From Oscillibacter sp. (lineage in GTDB: Bacteria > Bacillota > Clostridia > Oscillospirales > Oscillospiraceae): 32,148 nt of DNA. Made by a program: the position numbers and the translations under genes. The stretch is taken from positions 1 to 32,148 of the forward strand of contig JAAWTB010000005.1 in assembly GCA_022801815.1 (NCBI GenBank). The letters are read 5' to 3'. How positions within the stretch are numbered: position 1 is the first letter of the stretch; each line of letters starts with the position of its first letter. The notes beneath the pieces are model-generated. The model was given only the letters and a program-made list of their open reading frames with translations. It did no database searches and was not told where the DNA came from. Below are positions 15,103 to 25,007 of this stretch, one piece after another.

Positions 15103-15845
15103 ATCCGGCCTCCGCCGCGGCGGCCGTCGCGCCCGCCGTTCCGGCCCAGGAAAATCAACACATAGCGCAGCAATTGCAGGGAGGACATCAGCAGCGCCGC
15201 CACATAGGTCAGCGCCGCCGCCCGGAGGACCTTTCGGGCCCCGGTCAGCTCCTCGTCATCCAGCAGGTTCCGGCTCTCAATGGTTTCCAGAGCCCGGCGG
15301 GAGGCATTAAACTCCACCGGCAGGGTAACCAGTTGGAAAAACGTAGTCAGGGAAAACAGCACAATCCCGGTCAGAAGCAGACTCTGGCTGTACAGCAGCA
15401 GTCCGATGAGCAGCAAAATCATGGAACAGCGGGAACCCAGATTCGTGATAGGCACCATAGCGTTCCGCAGGTGAACCGGGGCGTAGCCCACGGCGTATTG
15501 AACCGCGTGGCCCGCCTCATGAGCCGCCACGCCCACCGCCGCTACGGTAGGTGCGGAATAAACGGCCTGGGAGAGGTAGATGGTGTTGTCACGGGGGTCG
15601 TAGTGGTCCGTCAGCCTGCCGCTGGTGGCGGCAATGTTTACACCGTAAACTCCATTGGCCTGGAGCACCGCCTCCGCCGCCTGGGCGCCGGTGAGATGGC
15701 GGCGGTTGGGGACCCGGCTGAATTGGCTGAAGCTGCCGCTGACCTGGGCTTGGGCCCAGAGGGAGAGCAGCATCACCGGAATCAGCAGGACTACATAAAG
15801 GTTGTTGGCCAGGAAAGTTCCGTAGCCTCCATAATAATAAGGCAT
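15099..15845 (-). CDS. Zinc metallopeptidase (YugP family, DUF2268/peptidase membrane type)
   Basis: MPYYYGGYGTFLANNLYVVLLIPVMLLSLWAQ; HEAGHAVQYA zinc motif; multiple TM segments. Confidence 0.9.
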   Translation of the reverse strand: MPYYYGGYGTFLANNLYVVLLIPVMLLSLWAQAQVSGSFSQFSRVPNRRHLTGAQAAEAVLQANGVYGVNIAATSGRLTDHYDPRDNTIYLSQAVYSAPTVAAVGVAAHEAGHAVQYAVGYAPVHLRNAMVPITNLGSRCSMILLLIGLLLYSQSLLLTGIVLFSLTTFFQLVTLPVEFNASRRALETIESRNLLDDEELTGARKVLRAAALTYVAALLMSSLQLLRYVLIFLGRNGGRDGRRGGGRI

Positions 15846-15860
15846 AAGCACCCTCGAATT

Positions 15861-16781
15861 TTAGCGTTGAATGGGATGTCCCAATAAATAAGCCGCAGCG
15901 GTCATGCGTTTTCCGCCCTTGGCCTGGAGTTCTGTCACCCGAAGGACCTTTCCGTCGCCGCAGGCGATGTCGATGCCCTGCTTCCCCGCCGCCGTGATGA
16001 CGCCGGGCCGGGCCAGTGTTTTCTCACCGGTCTCCTGAACGGCGTAGAGTTTTATCTCCTCGCCGCTGATCACGTCCGTCACGGCGCAGGGCCAAGGAAT
16101 CAGCCCCCGGATTTGGCAGCTGATTTCATGGGCGGAGCAGGTCCAGTCCACAGGGGAAAGCCCCTTCCCAAGCTTTGGGGCATAGGTGTGCCGGGCATGA
16201 TCCTGGGGAGTGCGGGAGGCCGTTCCAGCGGCCAGGGCGGCCACCGTCTCCGACAGCGCTTCCGCTCCCAGCTGCGCCAGACGCTCCGTGAGAGCCTGGG
16301 CATCCTCCGTATCCCCAATAGGAGTGGATTTTTGCAGAAGGATATCCCCGGCGTCCAGCTCCGCGGCCATATATTGAATGGTAACGCCGGTCTCCGGCTC
16401 CCCATCCAGCAGCGCCCAGTTAATGGGAGCCGCCCCCCGGTACTTGGGCAGCAAGGAGGAGTGGACATTGATGGAGCCCAAAGGCGGCACGTTCAAAATA
16501 TCCTCCGGCAGCAGTTTCCCATAGGCCGCCACTACGATAAGCTCCGGTTCCAGGGACCGCACCAGCTCCAAACTCTCGGCATTCCGCAGGGTCGCCGGTT
16601 GATACACGTCCAAACTATTTGTAATGGCATATTCCTTTACAGGTGTTGGCGTCAGCTTATGACCACGGTTTTTTGGCTTATCCGGCTGGGTCAGGACACC
16701 GCAGATTTCATGTCCGTCCTCCACCAGGCGGCGGAGGGAGGCCACGGCGAAGTCCGGCGTGCCCATGAAGAGAATTCGCAT
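15861..16781 (-). CDS. fmt: Methionyl-tRNA formyltransferase
   Basis: MRILFMGTPDFAVASL, NVHSSLLPKYRGAAPINWALLDGEPETGVT. Confidence 0.97.
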   Translation of the reverse strand: MRILFMGTPDFAVASLRRLVEDGHEICGVLTQPDKPKNRGHKLTPTPVKEYAITNSLDVYQPATLRNAESLELVRSLEPELIVVAAYGKLLPEDILNVPPLGSINVHSSLLPKYRGAAPINWALLDGEPETGVTIQYMAAELDAGDILLQKSTPIGDTEDAQALTERLAQLGAEALSETVAALAAGTASRTPQDHARHTYAPKLGKGLSPVDWTCSAHEISCQIRGLIPWPCAVTDVISGEEIKLYAVQETGEKTLARPGVITAAGKQGIDIACGDGKVLRVTELQAKGGKRMTAAAYLLGHPIQR

Positions 16782-17284
16782 CAGCCCGCCCCCTCTTCCT
16801 GCTTGCTGAAATACTCCTCCACTTCCTCATCTGTTAAAAAACGCTCGATATGCTCCGTGTAAAGGTGGCCGTCCAGATGCTCCAGCTCGTGACAGAAGCA
16901 GCGGGCCGTCAGGCCCTCTCCCTCCGCCTCAAACCAGTTGCCGTCCCGGTCCTGGGCGCGAACCCGGACATAGTCGGGCCGGGTGACCAACCCCCACTTT
17001 CCCGGGACACTGAGGCAGCCCTCCGGACCGGTCTGTTCTCCGCTTTGGGCGACGATGGTGGGATTGATCAGCTCGATAAATTCCTCCGTGTCGTCGTCCA
17101 TCACCACACAAGCCCGGCGAAGGATCCCCACCTGGGGAGCGGCCAGGCCCGCGCCGCCCGCCTCGGAAAGCGTATCAAGCAAGTCATCCATCAGCGTATG
17201 CAGGCGGCGGTTAAAGTCCGTTACCGGACGGCAGACCTTGTTCAGGCAGTCTTCCCCCTGTTCCACGATCTTACGCAATGCCAT
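16781..17284 (-). CDS. def: Peptide deformylase
   Basis: GAGLAAPQVGILRR, EGCLSVPG, CHELEHLDGHLYTE. Confidence 0.96.
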   Translation of the reverse strand: MALRKIVEQGEDCLNKVCRPVTDFNRRLHTLMDDLLDTLSEAGGAGLAAPQVGILRRACVVMDDDTEEFIELINPTIVAQSGEQTGPEGCLSVPGKWGLVTRPDYVRVRAQDRDGNWFEAEGEGLTARCFCHELEHLDGHLYTEHIERFLTDEEVEEYFSKQEEGAG

Positions 17285-17296
17285 TCTATGAACCTC

Positions 17297-19735
17297 CTAC
17301 TCCGCGGCGTTGCACTCCGCGAACATATTGAATCCCCGGTTCGCGCCGTTTCCGGCGAAGGCACGCAGCAGCCCGCCGATTTCCTCCCGGGTCTCTTTAT
17401 CATTTTTTCCTACCAGCAGACAGCGGTAGCGGTAGCGGTTGTTTACCTTCAAAATCGGGGCGGGGGCGGGGCCCAAAACCTCGCTGTCCCCAAAGCGGCG
17501 CCGCAACGCGTCCCGAACGCCGATGGCCGCCCGAAAGACCGCCCCCTCCTCCGCGCCGGAGATGGTGAGGGTGAACAGGTCCGCGAAGGGCGGGAGCCGG
17601 CGGAGCTGCCGCATCCGGATTTCGCTTTCATAAAAACGGTCATACTCCTGCCTGGCAGCGCACTGAATCACGTCGTTACCAGGGGTGTAAGTCTGGATAA
17701 TGGCCCGGCCGGATTTTCCGCCCCGGCCCGCCCGGCCCACAACCTGGATCAGCAGGCTGAAGGTCCGCTCCGCCGCCCGGTAATTCTCCACATACAGCGA
17801 AAGGTCGGCGGCCAGCACGCCTACCAGGGTTACGTTCTCAAAGTCCAGTCCCTTGGCAACCATTTGGGTGCCAAGCAGGATGGGGATGCGCTCCCTCTCA
17901 AAGCGGCGCAGCAGCTTCTCGTGGCCCTCCGCCGTCGTGTCCGCATCCATCCGCAAAACTCCCACGCCGGGAAAGAGGTCCGCCAGCTCCTCCTCTACTT
18001 TTTGAGTGCCCGCACCCACGTGCTTCATGATGCCGCCACAGACCGGGCAGGCTTCCAAGTTCCGCTGGGAGTGGCCGCAGTGGTGGCACATCAGGCGTCC
18101 GTTGGCGGAGTGGAAGGTCAGCGGCGCGCTGCACCGGGGACACTCCGGCACATGACCGCACTCCCCGCACAGCAGCATACGGCTGCTGCCCCGGCGGTTT
18201 AAGAAGAGGATGCTCTGCTCCCCCTTCTCCAAATTTCGCTCCAGCTCCCGCCGGAGCTCCGATCCAATGAGGCCGGAATTCCCCGCCTTGATCTCCTGAC
18301 GAAGATCGGCAATGAGAACCTGGGGCAGGCTGTGCTCATTATAACGCCGGGTTAGCAGTGCCTTATAATAGTTTCCCTCCTCTGCGGCCCATGCCGTCTC
18401 CACCGACGGCGTAGCAGAACCCAGGACCAGCAAAGCGCCGTCCCGGGCGCAGAGATATTTCGCGACGTCCCGGGTGTCATACCGAGGTGGATTTTCTGAG
18501 CGGTAGCTCCCCTCCTGCTCCTCATCCAGAATGATAATACCCAGATTCCGCAAAGGCGCAAAGATGGCGGAGCGTGTACCCAGTACCACTTTAACCTCCC
18601 CCCGTCGGATGCGCTTCCACTGGTCATATCGCTCTGTCACGCGGAGACCGCTGTGGAGCATGGCGGCGTCTTTTCCAAAATAAGAGGAAAATTTTCCCAT
18701 CATTTGCGGCGTCAGCACAATTTCCGGCACCAGGACAATGGCAGTCCTTCCTTTGGTCAGTATCTCCTGGACCAGGCGCAAATAGACCTGGGTTTTTCCG
18801 CTTCCGGTGACGCCGTGGAGCAGCGCACCGGAAGCCCGGCCCGTCTCCGCCAGTTTGAGGAGCCCATCAAACGCCGCCTGCTGTTCCTCATTCAGCACAA
18901 TGGGAGGCCCCGGTTCCACGTCCTCCGGCAGGGAGACCCGTAGCTCCTCCGCCTCGGAAAAGGTCAGGAGTCCTGCCCGCTCCATACCTCGCAGAACCTG
19001 GGAGGACGCGCCGGTAAAATAGGACACGTCCGCGCAGGCAGTCCGCCCGTTGGCGGCCAACAGCTTGACCACCTCGTAGCGGGCGGGAGAGGAGCGCCGT
19101 TTTACCTCCGTCAGGGCCAAAGCCTCCTCCGCGCTAAGAGCCAGCTCCGCCATCCGGCGCGTCTTATCCCCCACTTTCTGCCTGACCGCCGTCTCATGCC
19201 AGACAATTCCAGCCTTCTCCAACGCCCGGAGAGCCGGCAGAAAATCGCGGATATCCCCCAGGTCCTCCGGCCCGGCGGAGCCGCCGGAGCTTCGCAGACG
19301 TTCCAGCACCTCGGTTCCATGGCGGATACCGGCAGCGGCGGTCATGGCCGTCTCCGGGTCCAATTCCGCCTGGACCCGCCAAATTTCCCGAAGGCGGTAC
19401 CATAAACCGGCGGGCAGGATGGTCCGCGCCGCCTCAAACATGGTGCAGAAATACCGCTGGCGCATCCAAAGAGCCAATCCCAGCCCTCCGCTATCCAGCA
19501 CCGGCTCCCGGTCCAGCAGGGCGGAAAGGGTTTTCAGCCCCCGGGTCTTCTTTCCCTCGCCCCTGGCGAGAATCAGCCCCTCAGACAGCTTGTTCCCCCG
19601 GCCAAAAGGCACGGTGACCCGAACGCCGGGGACCGCCAGGTCCTCCAAACCCTCTGGGACCAGGTAGTCATAGGGCTTGTCGATGTGATACGGAGCGGCG
19701 CTGACCGCCACTTTTACAATGGCCGCGCTGTCCAT
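17297..19735 (-). CDS. priA: Primosomal protein N' (PriA helicase)
   Basis: GVTGSGKTQVYL, DEEQEGSYRSENPPRYDTRDVA, LGSATPS, zinc-binding CGECGHVPECPRCSAPLTFH. Confidence 0.97.
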   Translation of the reverse strand: MDSAAIVKVAVSAAPYHIDKPYDYLVPEGLEDLAVPGVRVTVPFGRGNKLSEGLILARGEGKKTRGLKTLSALLDREPVLDSGGLGLALWMRQRYFCTMFEAARTILPAGLWYRLREIWRVQAELDPETAMTAAAGIRHGTEVLERLRSSGGSAGPEDLGDIRDFLPALRALEKAGIVWHETAVRQKVGDKTRRMAELALSAEEALALTEVKRRSSPARYEVVKLLAANGRTACADVSYFTGASSQVLRGMERAGLLTFSEAEELRVSLPEDVEPGPPIVLNEEQQAAFDGLLKLAETGRASGALLHGVTGSGKTQVYLRLVQEILTKGRTAIVLVPEIVLTPQMMGKFSSYFGKDAAMLHSGLRVTERYDQWKRIRRGEVKVVLGTRSAIFAPLRNLGIIILDEEQEGSYRSENPPRYDTRDVAKYLCARDGALLVLGSATPSVETAWAAEEGNYYKALLTRRYNEHSLPQVLIADLRQEIKAGNSGLIGSELRRELERNLEKGEQSILFLNRRGSSRMLLCGECGHVPECPRCSAPLTFHSANGRLMCHHCGHSQRNLEACPVCGGIMKHVGAGTQKVEEELADLFPGVGVLRMDADTTAEGHEKLLRRFERERIPILLGTQMVAKGLDFENVTLVGVLAADLSLYVENYRAAERTFSLLIQVVGRAGRGGKSGRAIIQTYTPGNDVIQCAARQEYDRFYESEIRMRQLRRLPPFADLFTLTISGAEEGAVFRAAIGVRDALRRRFGDSEVLGPAPAPILKVNNRYRYRCLLVGKNDKETREEIGGLLRAFAGNGANRGFNMFAECNAAE

Positions 19736-19744
19736 CCGGCAGCG

Positions 19745-19960
19745 TTACGCCTCTCCGGCGGCCACTTCCTCACCGGCGGCGGTGAGCTTGCCGTCCGCCA
19801 CCTCATGGATGGCAAGGGTCACCGGCTTCTCATCCAGGTGCTGGCCGGTAACCTCCGCCTCTTCGGCGATCTGGCGGGCCCGGCGGGCCACCACGTTCAC
19901 CAGCATATAACGGTTGGGGATATAGGAATTGAGCTTGCTCATGGCGGGGTACAGCATCAT
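19745..19960 (-). CDS. rpoZ: DNA-directed RNA polymerase omega subunit
   Basis: PAMSKLNSYIPNRYMLVNVVARRARQIAEEAE; between gmk and priA. Confidence 0.88.
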   Translation of the reverse strand: MMLYPAMSKLNSYIPNRYMLVNVVARRARQIAEEAEVTGQHLDEKPVTLAIHEVADGKLTAAGEEVAAGEA

Positions 19961-19998
19961 AGTAGATCGACTTCCTTTCCGATTTCAATATATGGCGG

Positions 19999-20595
19999 TC
20001 AGCTTCCGCTGATGATTTCCATGCGCTCCATGGATCGGCAGTGCTCGGCTGTCATAATGGCATCCAGCTCCATGGCGGCGTTTTCAATGGTGTCGTTGAT
20101 CACGAAATAGTGATAGGCCCCAGCCGTACGGCACTCCACCTTGGCCCGCAGGAGCCGCTTTTCAATTTTCTCCGGGCTGTCCGTGCCCCGGAGGGTCAGA
20201 CGCCGAGCCAGTTCCTCCCAGCTTGGGGGCGCGATGAAGATGAGTACGGCGTCGGGCCGTTTCTGCGCAATCTGCAGGGCGCCCTGGACGTCGATCTCCA
20301 AAATCACGTCCCGGCCTGCCGCCATGGCTTCGTCCACAAAACGCTTGGGCGTACCGTAGAAATTGCCCACATACTCGGCGTATTCCAAAAAGGCGTCTTG
20401 GGCCATCCACTCATGAAAGGTGTCCACGTCCAAAAAGTGGTAATGGACGCCGTTTTCCTCCCCCTCCCGGGGCTGGCGGGTAGTGGCGGAGACGGAGACG
20501 TATACGTCCTTCCGCTTCTCCAGCAGCACTTTCAGCACGCTTCCCTTTCCCACGCCGGAAGGACCGGACACGATGAAGGTCTTTCCCTTTTTCAT
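19999..20595 (-). CDS. gmk: Guanylate kinase
   Basis: [45 protein letters not shown]. Confidence 0.97.
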   Translation of the reverse strand: MKKGKTFIVSGPSGVGKGSVLKVLLEKRKDVYVSVSATTRQPREGEENGVHYHFLDVDTFHEWMAQDAFLEYAEYVGNFYGTPKRFVDEAMAAGRDVILEIDVQGALQIAQKRPDAVLIFIAPPSWEELARRLTLRGTDSPEKIEKRLLRAKVECRTAGAYHYFVINDTIENAAMELDAIMTAEHCRSMERMEIISGS

Positions 20596-20831
20596 GCTTC
20601 CTCCTGTTCCCCCGCGCCAAACGTATCCGTTGGCAGGGACGATAAAATCACATGATCGCTGTCCATAATAAAGATGGAGGCGGTTTTTCGTCCATAGGTG
20701 GCGTCAATCAGCATCCCCCGCTCCCGGCTCTCCTGCGTCATGCGGCGAATGGGGGCGGAGTCAGGACCCACAATGGCCACCACCCGCTCCCGGGAAACCA
20801 TGCTTCCAAAACCAATGTTGATAAATTCCAT
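20592..20831 (-). CDS. remA: RemA-family regulator (DUF370)
   Basis: [64 protein letters not shown]; between yicC and gmk. Confidence 0.93.
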   Translation of the reverse strand: MEFINIGFGSMVSRERVVAIVGPDSAPIRRMTQESRERGMLIDATYGRKTASIFIMDSDHVILSSLPTDTFGAGEQEEA

Positions 20832-20833
20832 AC

Positions 20834-21715
20834 TTACTCCACATTCTGTACCTGTTCCCGCATCTTCTCTACCTCGGCTTTCAGATTCACCACCACCTGG
20901 GCGATGGTCACGTCGCCGCACTTGGAGCCGATGGTATTGGCCTCCCGGTTCACCTCCTGGATAAGAAAATCCATCTTCCGTCCCATGGGTTCTGTAGACT
21001 CCAGCATAGTCCGCAGCTGGGCTGTATGGCTTCGCAGCCGGACTGTCTCCTCATCCACCGCCACCTTGTCGGCGTAGATAGCCGCTTCGGTGAGGATGCG
21101 CTGGGAGTCGATGGATGCGCTTTGCAGCACCTCCTGTATCCGGGCGGTGAGCTTGGCCCGGTACTCCGCTACCGTCTCCGGAGAGCGGGCCTCTACCTGG
21201 GCAGTGTAGTCCTCAATGGCGGAAAGTCGGTTTCCAATGTCCTCTGCCAGCCGGGAACCCTCCACGCCCCGCATCTCGGTAAAGGCCGCCAACGCTGCGT
21301 CCAGCACGGCGCAGAGGTCTGCGCTGACAGTTTCCAGGTCCTCGTCCGCCTTGGTGACGGCAAGGACATCCGGAAATCGGGCCAAGATCTCCGGCAACGC
21401 CTTGTAGGCGCCATCGCCGCAGACCTCCGCCAGCTCGTTCAGGGCGGCGGCGTACTGTGCCGCCAGCTCCCGGTTGACGCTTACTTGTGTCACGTCGGCG
21501 GCAGAAGCGTCCACGGTGACGAACACGTCCACCTTCCCCCGGGAGACCGCCCTTTGAACCCGCTGTTTCAGCGCATCCTCGGCAAAGATATACAGTCGGG
21601 GCATCTTCACCGTACAGTCCAGGTAGCGGTTGTTGACCGACCGGACTTCTACGGTGATATCCCGACTGTTTCGCGTCTCTCTGGCCCGGCCATAGCCGGT
21701 CATGCTTTTGATCAT
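20834..21715 (-). CDS. yicC: YicC/YloC family endoribonuclease
   Basis: [33 protein letters not shown] ... [22 protein letters not shown]. Confidence 0.96.
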   Translation of the reverse strand: MIKSMTGYGRARETRNSRDITVEVRSVNNRYLDCTVKMPRLYIFAEDALKQRVQRAVSRGKVDVFVTVDASAADVTQVSVNRELAAQYAAALNELAEVCGDGAYKALPEILARFPDVLAVTKADEDLETVSADLCAVLDAALAAFTEMRGVEGSRLAEDIGNRLSAIEDYTAQVEARSPETVAEYRAKLTARIQEVLQSASIDSQRILTEAAIYADKVAVDEETVRLRSHTAQLRTMLESTEPMGRKMDFLIQEVNREANTIGSKCGDVTIAQVVVNLKAEVEKMREQVQNVE

Positions 21716-21733
21716 GGTGATCTCCCCTTTTTT

Positions 21734-22336
21734 TCAGATAAAACAGCAGTAACCGCCGTTGCACAGCGTATAGGCACAGCACAGGGTAAGGCAGGGATTC
21801 CCGGCGCACAAAGTTCCAAAGGGCTCTCCCCCGGGCCGGTAGGGCGAACCGTTCCGCATCAGCTCCAGCGCACGCCGGTACTCCGGATTATGGGGCTCCA
21901 TCTGGCAGGCAGTCTCATAATACCGCAGGGCCTCGTCCATCCAGCCCCGGCGGTAGCACACCGCGCCTTTGAGGAAATTCCACTCGGCGCCATGGTCTCC
22001 AATGTTGTTCAAAAGGGCCTCCGCCCGGGCAATGTCGCCCACCTGAATCGCGGCCCGGACCTGCTGAAACACGGAGGACCCGCCGGAACCATAGGACTGC
22101 TGCCAGCCCCCGGCGTAGGAGGACCCGGCGGTCCTGCCCCCACCGCTGCCCCGCCGCCGGTTGATCTCCTCATAAGCGGCGTTAATCTCCTTCATTTTCT
22201 CCTGAGCCAGGTCAGCCAGGGGATTATCGTGGTAATTGTCCGGATGGTATTTCCTCGCCAGCTCCCGGTAGGCCCGCTTGACTTCCTCGTCCGTGGCGCT
22301 CTCCGAAATGCCGAGTACCTGATAGGGATCGTTCAT
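21734..22336 (-). CDS. DnaJ-domain protein with TPR-like C-terminal part
   Basis: MNDPYQVLGISESATDEEVKRAYRELARKYHPDNYHDNP (HPD motif). Confidence 0.9.
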   Translation of the reverse strand: MNDPYQVLGISESATDEEVKRAYRELARKYHPDNYHDNPLADLAQEKMKEINAAYEEINRRRGSGGGRTAGSSYAGGWQQSYGSGGSSVFQQVRAAIQVGDIARAEALLNNIGDHGAEWNFLKGAVCYRRGWMDEALRYYETACQMEPHNPEYRRALELMRNGSPYRPGGEPFGTLCAGNPCLTLCCAYTLCNGGYCCFI

Positions 22337-23223
22337 GTGTGTTTCTCCTGTGCTTCTCTCTTGTTCTCTCCGCCGCCGCGGAAGGTTCCTTCCAGCACCG
22401 CCTTTCCCACACGGAAAAGGCCGGCGTAAAGGGTGGTCTTCAAAACCGGCGTCCAAACGCCGAAGTCCCACAGCTCAAAGGCCGTGGCCATCATATGAAT
22501 GGAGTGGTCCAGGGTGGCGGCAAAGCTCTCCCGGGCCTCCTCCGTCCAAATGCCCTTTGCCAGCCCGTAGCGCAGAGCCACTGGGTTATAGATTCCGGCG
22601 GCGGCGTCTTTCTTCAAATCGTCCGCAGCGTCTACCAGGTAAACCCAGCGGCCCAGGTGGTAGAGCATCTGCTCCAAAACCCGCCGCCGGACCGGCTCGT
22701 CCACCGCTTGGGCAGCCCCTTGCAGCAATACCGCAAAGGTATCCGCCGCCCGGTCCATAGAGGGGCAGTTTGCCCGCTCCAGCTCCGCCAGGGCCATCAG
22801 CTGACGGCGGGTGGATGCGTCGAACGCAGGCCGGGCTTTTGCGGCCTTCCGGTAAGCCCCTTCCAAAACAGCGGAGGCTCCCCGGTATTTCAGGCCATGA
22901 AACCAATCGTGATCCTCCACGCCGTCCCGGGCCTGCCAATAGGCCATAATGACGCTCTCGTCCGCTGCCAAAACCAACGCCTCCGTACTCTCCAGCCGGT
23001 CCCGTCCATGGACGGGATGCGCGGCGCAGCGGCCGTAGTGGACAGGCCCCTCCTCCCTCTCTGAGAGGAGGATGGCCAGGAAGGTAAAATCATAGTTCAG
23101 AATGAACCTGGCCGCCGTTCCATATCGCTTTCCCAGGACATGACAGAGGCCGCAGTAGGCCCGGCCGAAGCGCCTGCGCTCCTCCTCCGGAAGGTCCTGG
23201 GACGGCCGGACATAGCCGAACAT
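22333..23223 (-). CDS. DUF5685-family protein
   Basis: MFGYVRPSQDLPEEERRRFGRAYCGLCHVLGKRYG..., VYLVDAADDLKKDAAAGIYNPV. Confidence 0.8.
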   Translation of the reverse strand: MFGYVRPSQDLPEEERRRFGRAYCGLCHVLGKRYGTAARFILNYDFTFLAILLSEREEGPVHYGRCAAHPVHGRDRLESTEALVLAADESVIMAYWQARDGVEDHDWFHGLKYRGASAVLEGAYRKAAKARPAFDASTRRQLMALAELERANCPSMDRAADTFAVLLQGAAQAVDEPVRRRVLEQMLYHLGRWVYLVDAADDLKKDAAAGIYNPVALRYGLAKGIWTEEARESFAATLDHSIHMMATAFELWDFGVWTPVLKTTLYAGLFRVGKAVLEGTFRGGGENKREAQEKHT

Positions 23224-23633
23224 CAGAACAGCCGGACAATGGTGAAGGACAGTCCTCCCCGGGCCCGGAGGCGGCGGTCATAGACGATGGCCCCCAGTAT
23301 ACCCAAGGCAAATCCCCCCACGGCGGCGGTATATTGGACCGCCACGCTGAGGGTGACCGCCATGGCGGCAAAATAGCCCAGGAAGAACAGCGCCACCGGG
23401 ATCAAATAGACCAAGGCCACGATGCGGAGCATCTTCTTGGTGCTGCTTTCCACCACCACCTTCTGCCCTGGGGCGGCGCCAATGGGATTCCGCGCCCGGG
23501 CGCGGACGGCCGCGCCGGTGACGCCGCAGCCGGCGCACTCCTCGCAGTCGTGGCCGCAGGCAGATTTCCGGGGAACGGAAATCTCCGCATGACCGGCATC
23601 CAGGATTCGTTCAACCGTTGCGATTTGTGTCAT
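23223..23633 (-). CDS. RseC/MucC-like SoxR-reducing system protein
   Basis: MTQIATVERILDAGHAEISVPRKSACGHDCEECAGCG plus two TM segments. Confidence 0.85.
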   Translation of the reverse strand: MTQIATVERILDAGHAEISVPRKSACGHDCEECAGCGVTGAAVRARARNPIGAAPGQKVVVESSTKKMLRIVALVYLIPVALFFLGYFAAMAVTLSVAVQYTAAVGGFALGILGAIVYDRRLRARGGLSFTIVRLF

Positions 23634-23654
23634 AGTCTCCTCCCAACATGGATT

Positions 23655-25007
23655 CTACCCGGTAATTTCCTCGTCCGCCGGTTCATCTCCCAGGGCCGGC
23701 GCCTCTTCCGGAGGCGGCTCCTCGGTGCTCTCCCGGATGGTGGCCTGAATCTGATACAAGCCGTTTATGCCAATGTCGCCCTTGTCCACCGTCACCTCCG
23801 CCGGAATGGTGTAGGTACCGGAGGCGGCGGAGTAATCATCCAGGTCCACCGTTACGACGATGTCCTCCCCCGTGAGGGCGGACACGTCCGCCTCCGTACC
23901 GAAGACCTTCACCGCCAGGCTGCCCGTCAGTGCCTCTACCTGTTTCCCTTCCGGCAGGTTCAGCCAGGAGATGTTCTCCGTGGAAATGGTAGAGCTGGTC
24001 ATATCCTCAAAGCGGATGCGCAGAGCCGCACGGGTGACGCCGCTGACGTTTGTGCAGCCATCAGGCGGGATAATTAGATAGTTGGTGGTGGTGTAACTTT
24101 CCGAAGCCGTAGTGCCCAATTCCGTCAGTTTGTAGGTGCCCAGCACCAGGGTTTCCACATTTTTCAGCTCGGTGGCGTCGCCGGAAACAGCGATGGTCGC
24201 CGGTTCGATGAAGTATTCCGTGTTCCGCGCACGGCAGCCGGGAGCGTCAATGAAGTTAACAACCAGGCGCAGTTCCTTGGTGACGAAGACCGGCAGCGTG
24301 GCCGTAACGCTCTCCACCGAGGAGTGGATGTTCGCCTTGTCCAAAATCTGGCCGTTTTGATCGTAGAATTGCAGCTCCAGGTTTTGTGTTACCGTCTCCA
24401 CCGCGCTGTCGCCAATGTCCAAGGTAACCTTGGCGTAGCTGATGGGGTCAATGTCCTCCTGGAGTCCCCGGACCTCCACCTCCGTATGGGAGAGCTCCAC
24501 CTGTCCGGCGGAGTAGCTTTCGGCCACGTTGCCCACCAGTTCGCAGCTGACGCCGATGGTCCGGCTGTAGAGTTCGCTGATGTTTACGGTTGCCATGCTG
24601 ATGCTGGCGCCCTCCCTTTGGATGGCGTTGTTTCCAAACCGGGAGTCCGTGAAGCTGACAACGTAGTTAACCCGCTGCACTCCGGCGCTGGTCACATCAA
24701 AAAGACTGGCGGTGACCCGGATATGGGCCCGGTCTAAACTGGAAATGCTCCAGCGGGTGCCCTTCAGCTCCAAATCAATGGTCCGGTCTGTGTCTTCGTC
24801 CACCAGCATCAGCCCCCGGTCCGTCAAGGTGCTCTCATATAAATACTCAATGGGAATCTCCAAGAACTCCCGGGTCTGGGTCTGCGGCGCACCGTTTGGG
24901 CCGCTGGTCAGGTCGGCATACAGCCAGATACCGGCGGCTACCAGAACCGACAGCAGCACGTAGACAACCTTGCGGCGTCCTGTTTTCTCGTTTTCCACCT
25001 TAGGCAC
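23655..25007 (-). CDS. cdaR: YbbR-domain protein, CdaA regulator
   Basis: N-terminal TM and repeated YbbR-type beta domains; overlaps the cdaA stop. Confidence 0.92.
   Translation of the reverse strand: MPKVENEKTGRRKVVYVLLSVLVAAGIWLYADLTSGPNGAPQTQTREFLEIPIEYLYESTLTDRGLMLVDEDTDRTIDLELKGTRWSISSLDRAHIRVTASLFDVTSAGVQRVNYVVSFTDSRFGNNAIQREGASISMATVNISELYSRTIGVSCELVGNVAESYSAGQVELSHTEVEVRGLQEDIDPISYAKVTLDIGDSAVETVTQNLELQFYDQNGQILDKANIHSSVESVTATLPVFVTKELRLVVNFIDAPGCRARNTEYFIEPATIAVSGDATELKNVETLVLGTYKLTELGTTASESYTTTNYLIIPPDGCTNVSGVTRAALRIRFEDMTSSTISTENISWLNLPEGKQVEALTGSLAVKVFGTEADVSALTGEDIVVTVDLDDYSAASGTYTIPAEVTVDKGDIGINGLYQIQATIRESTEEPPPEEAPALGDEPADEEITG

Noticed and set aside
16850-18202. 450-aa plus-strand ORF spanning def and priA
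   Set aside because: Crosses two well-supported minus-strand genes; no domain signal.
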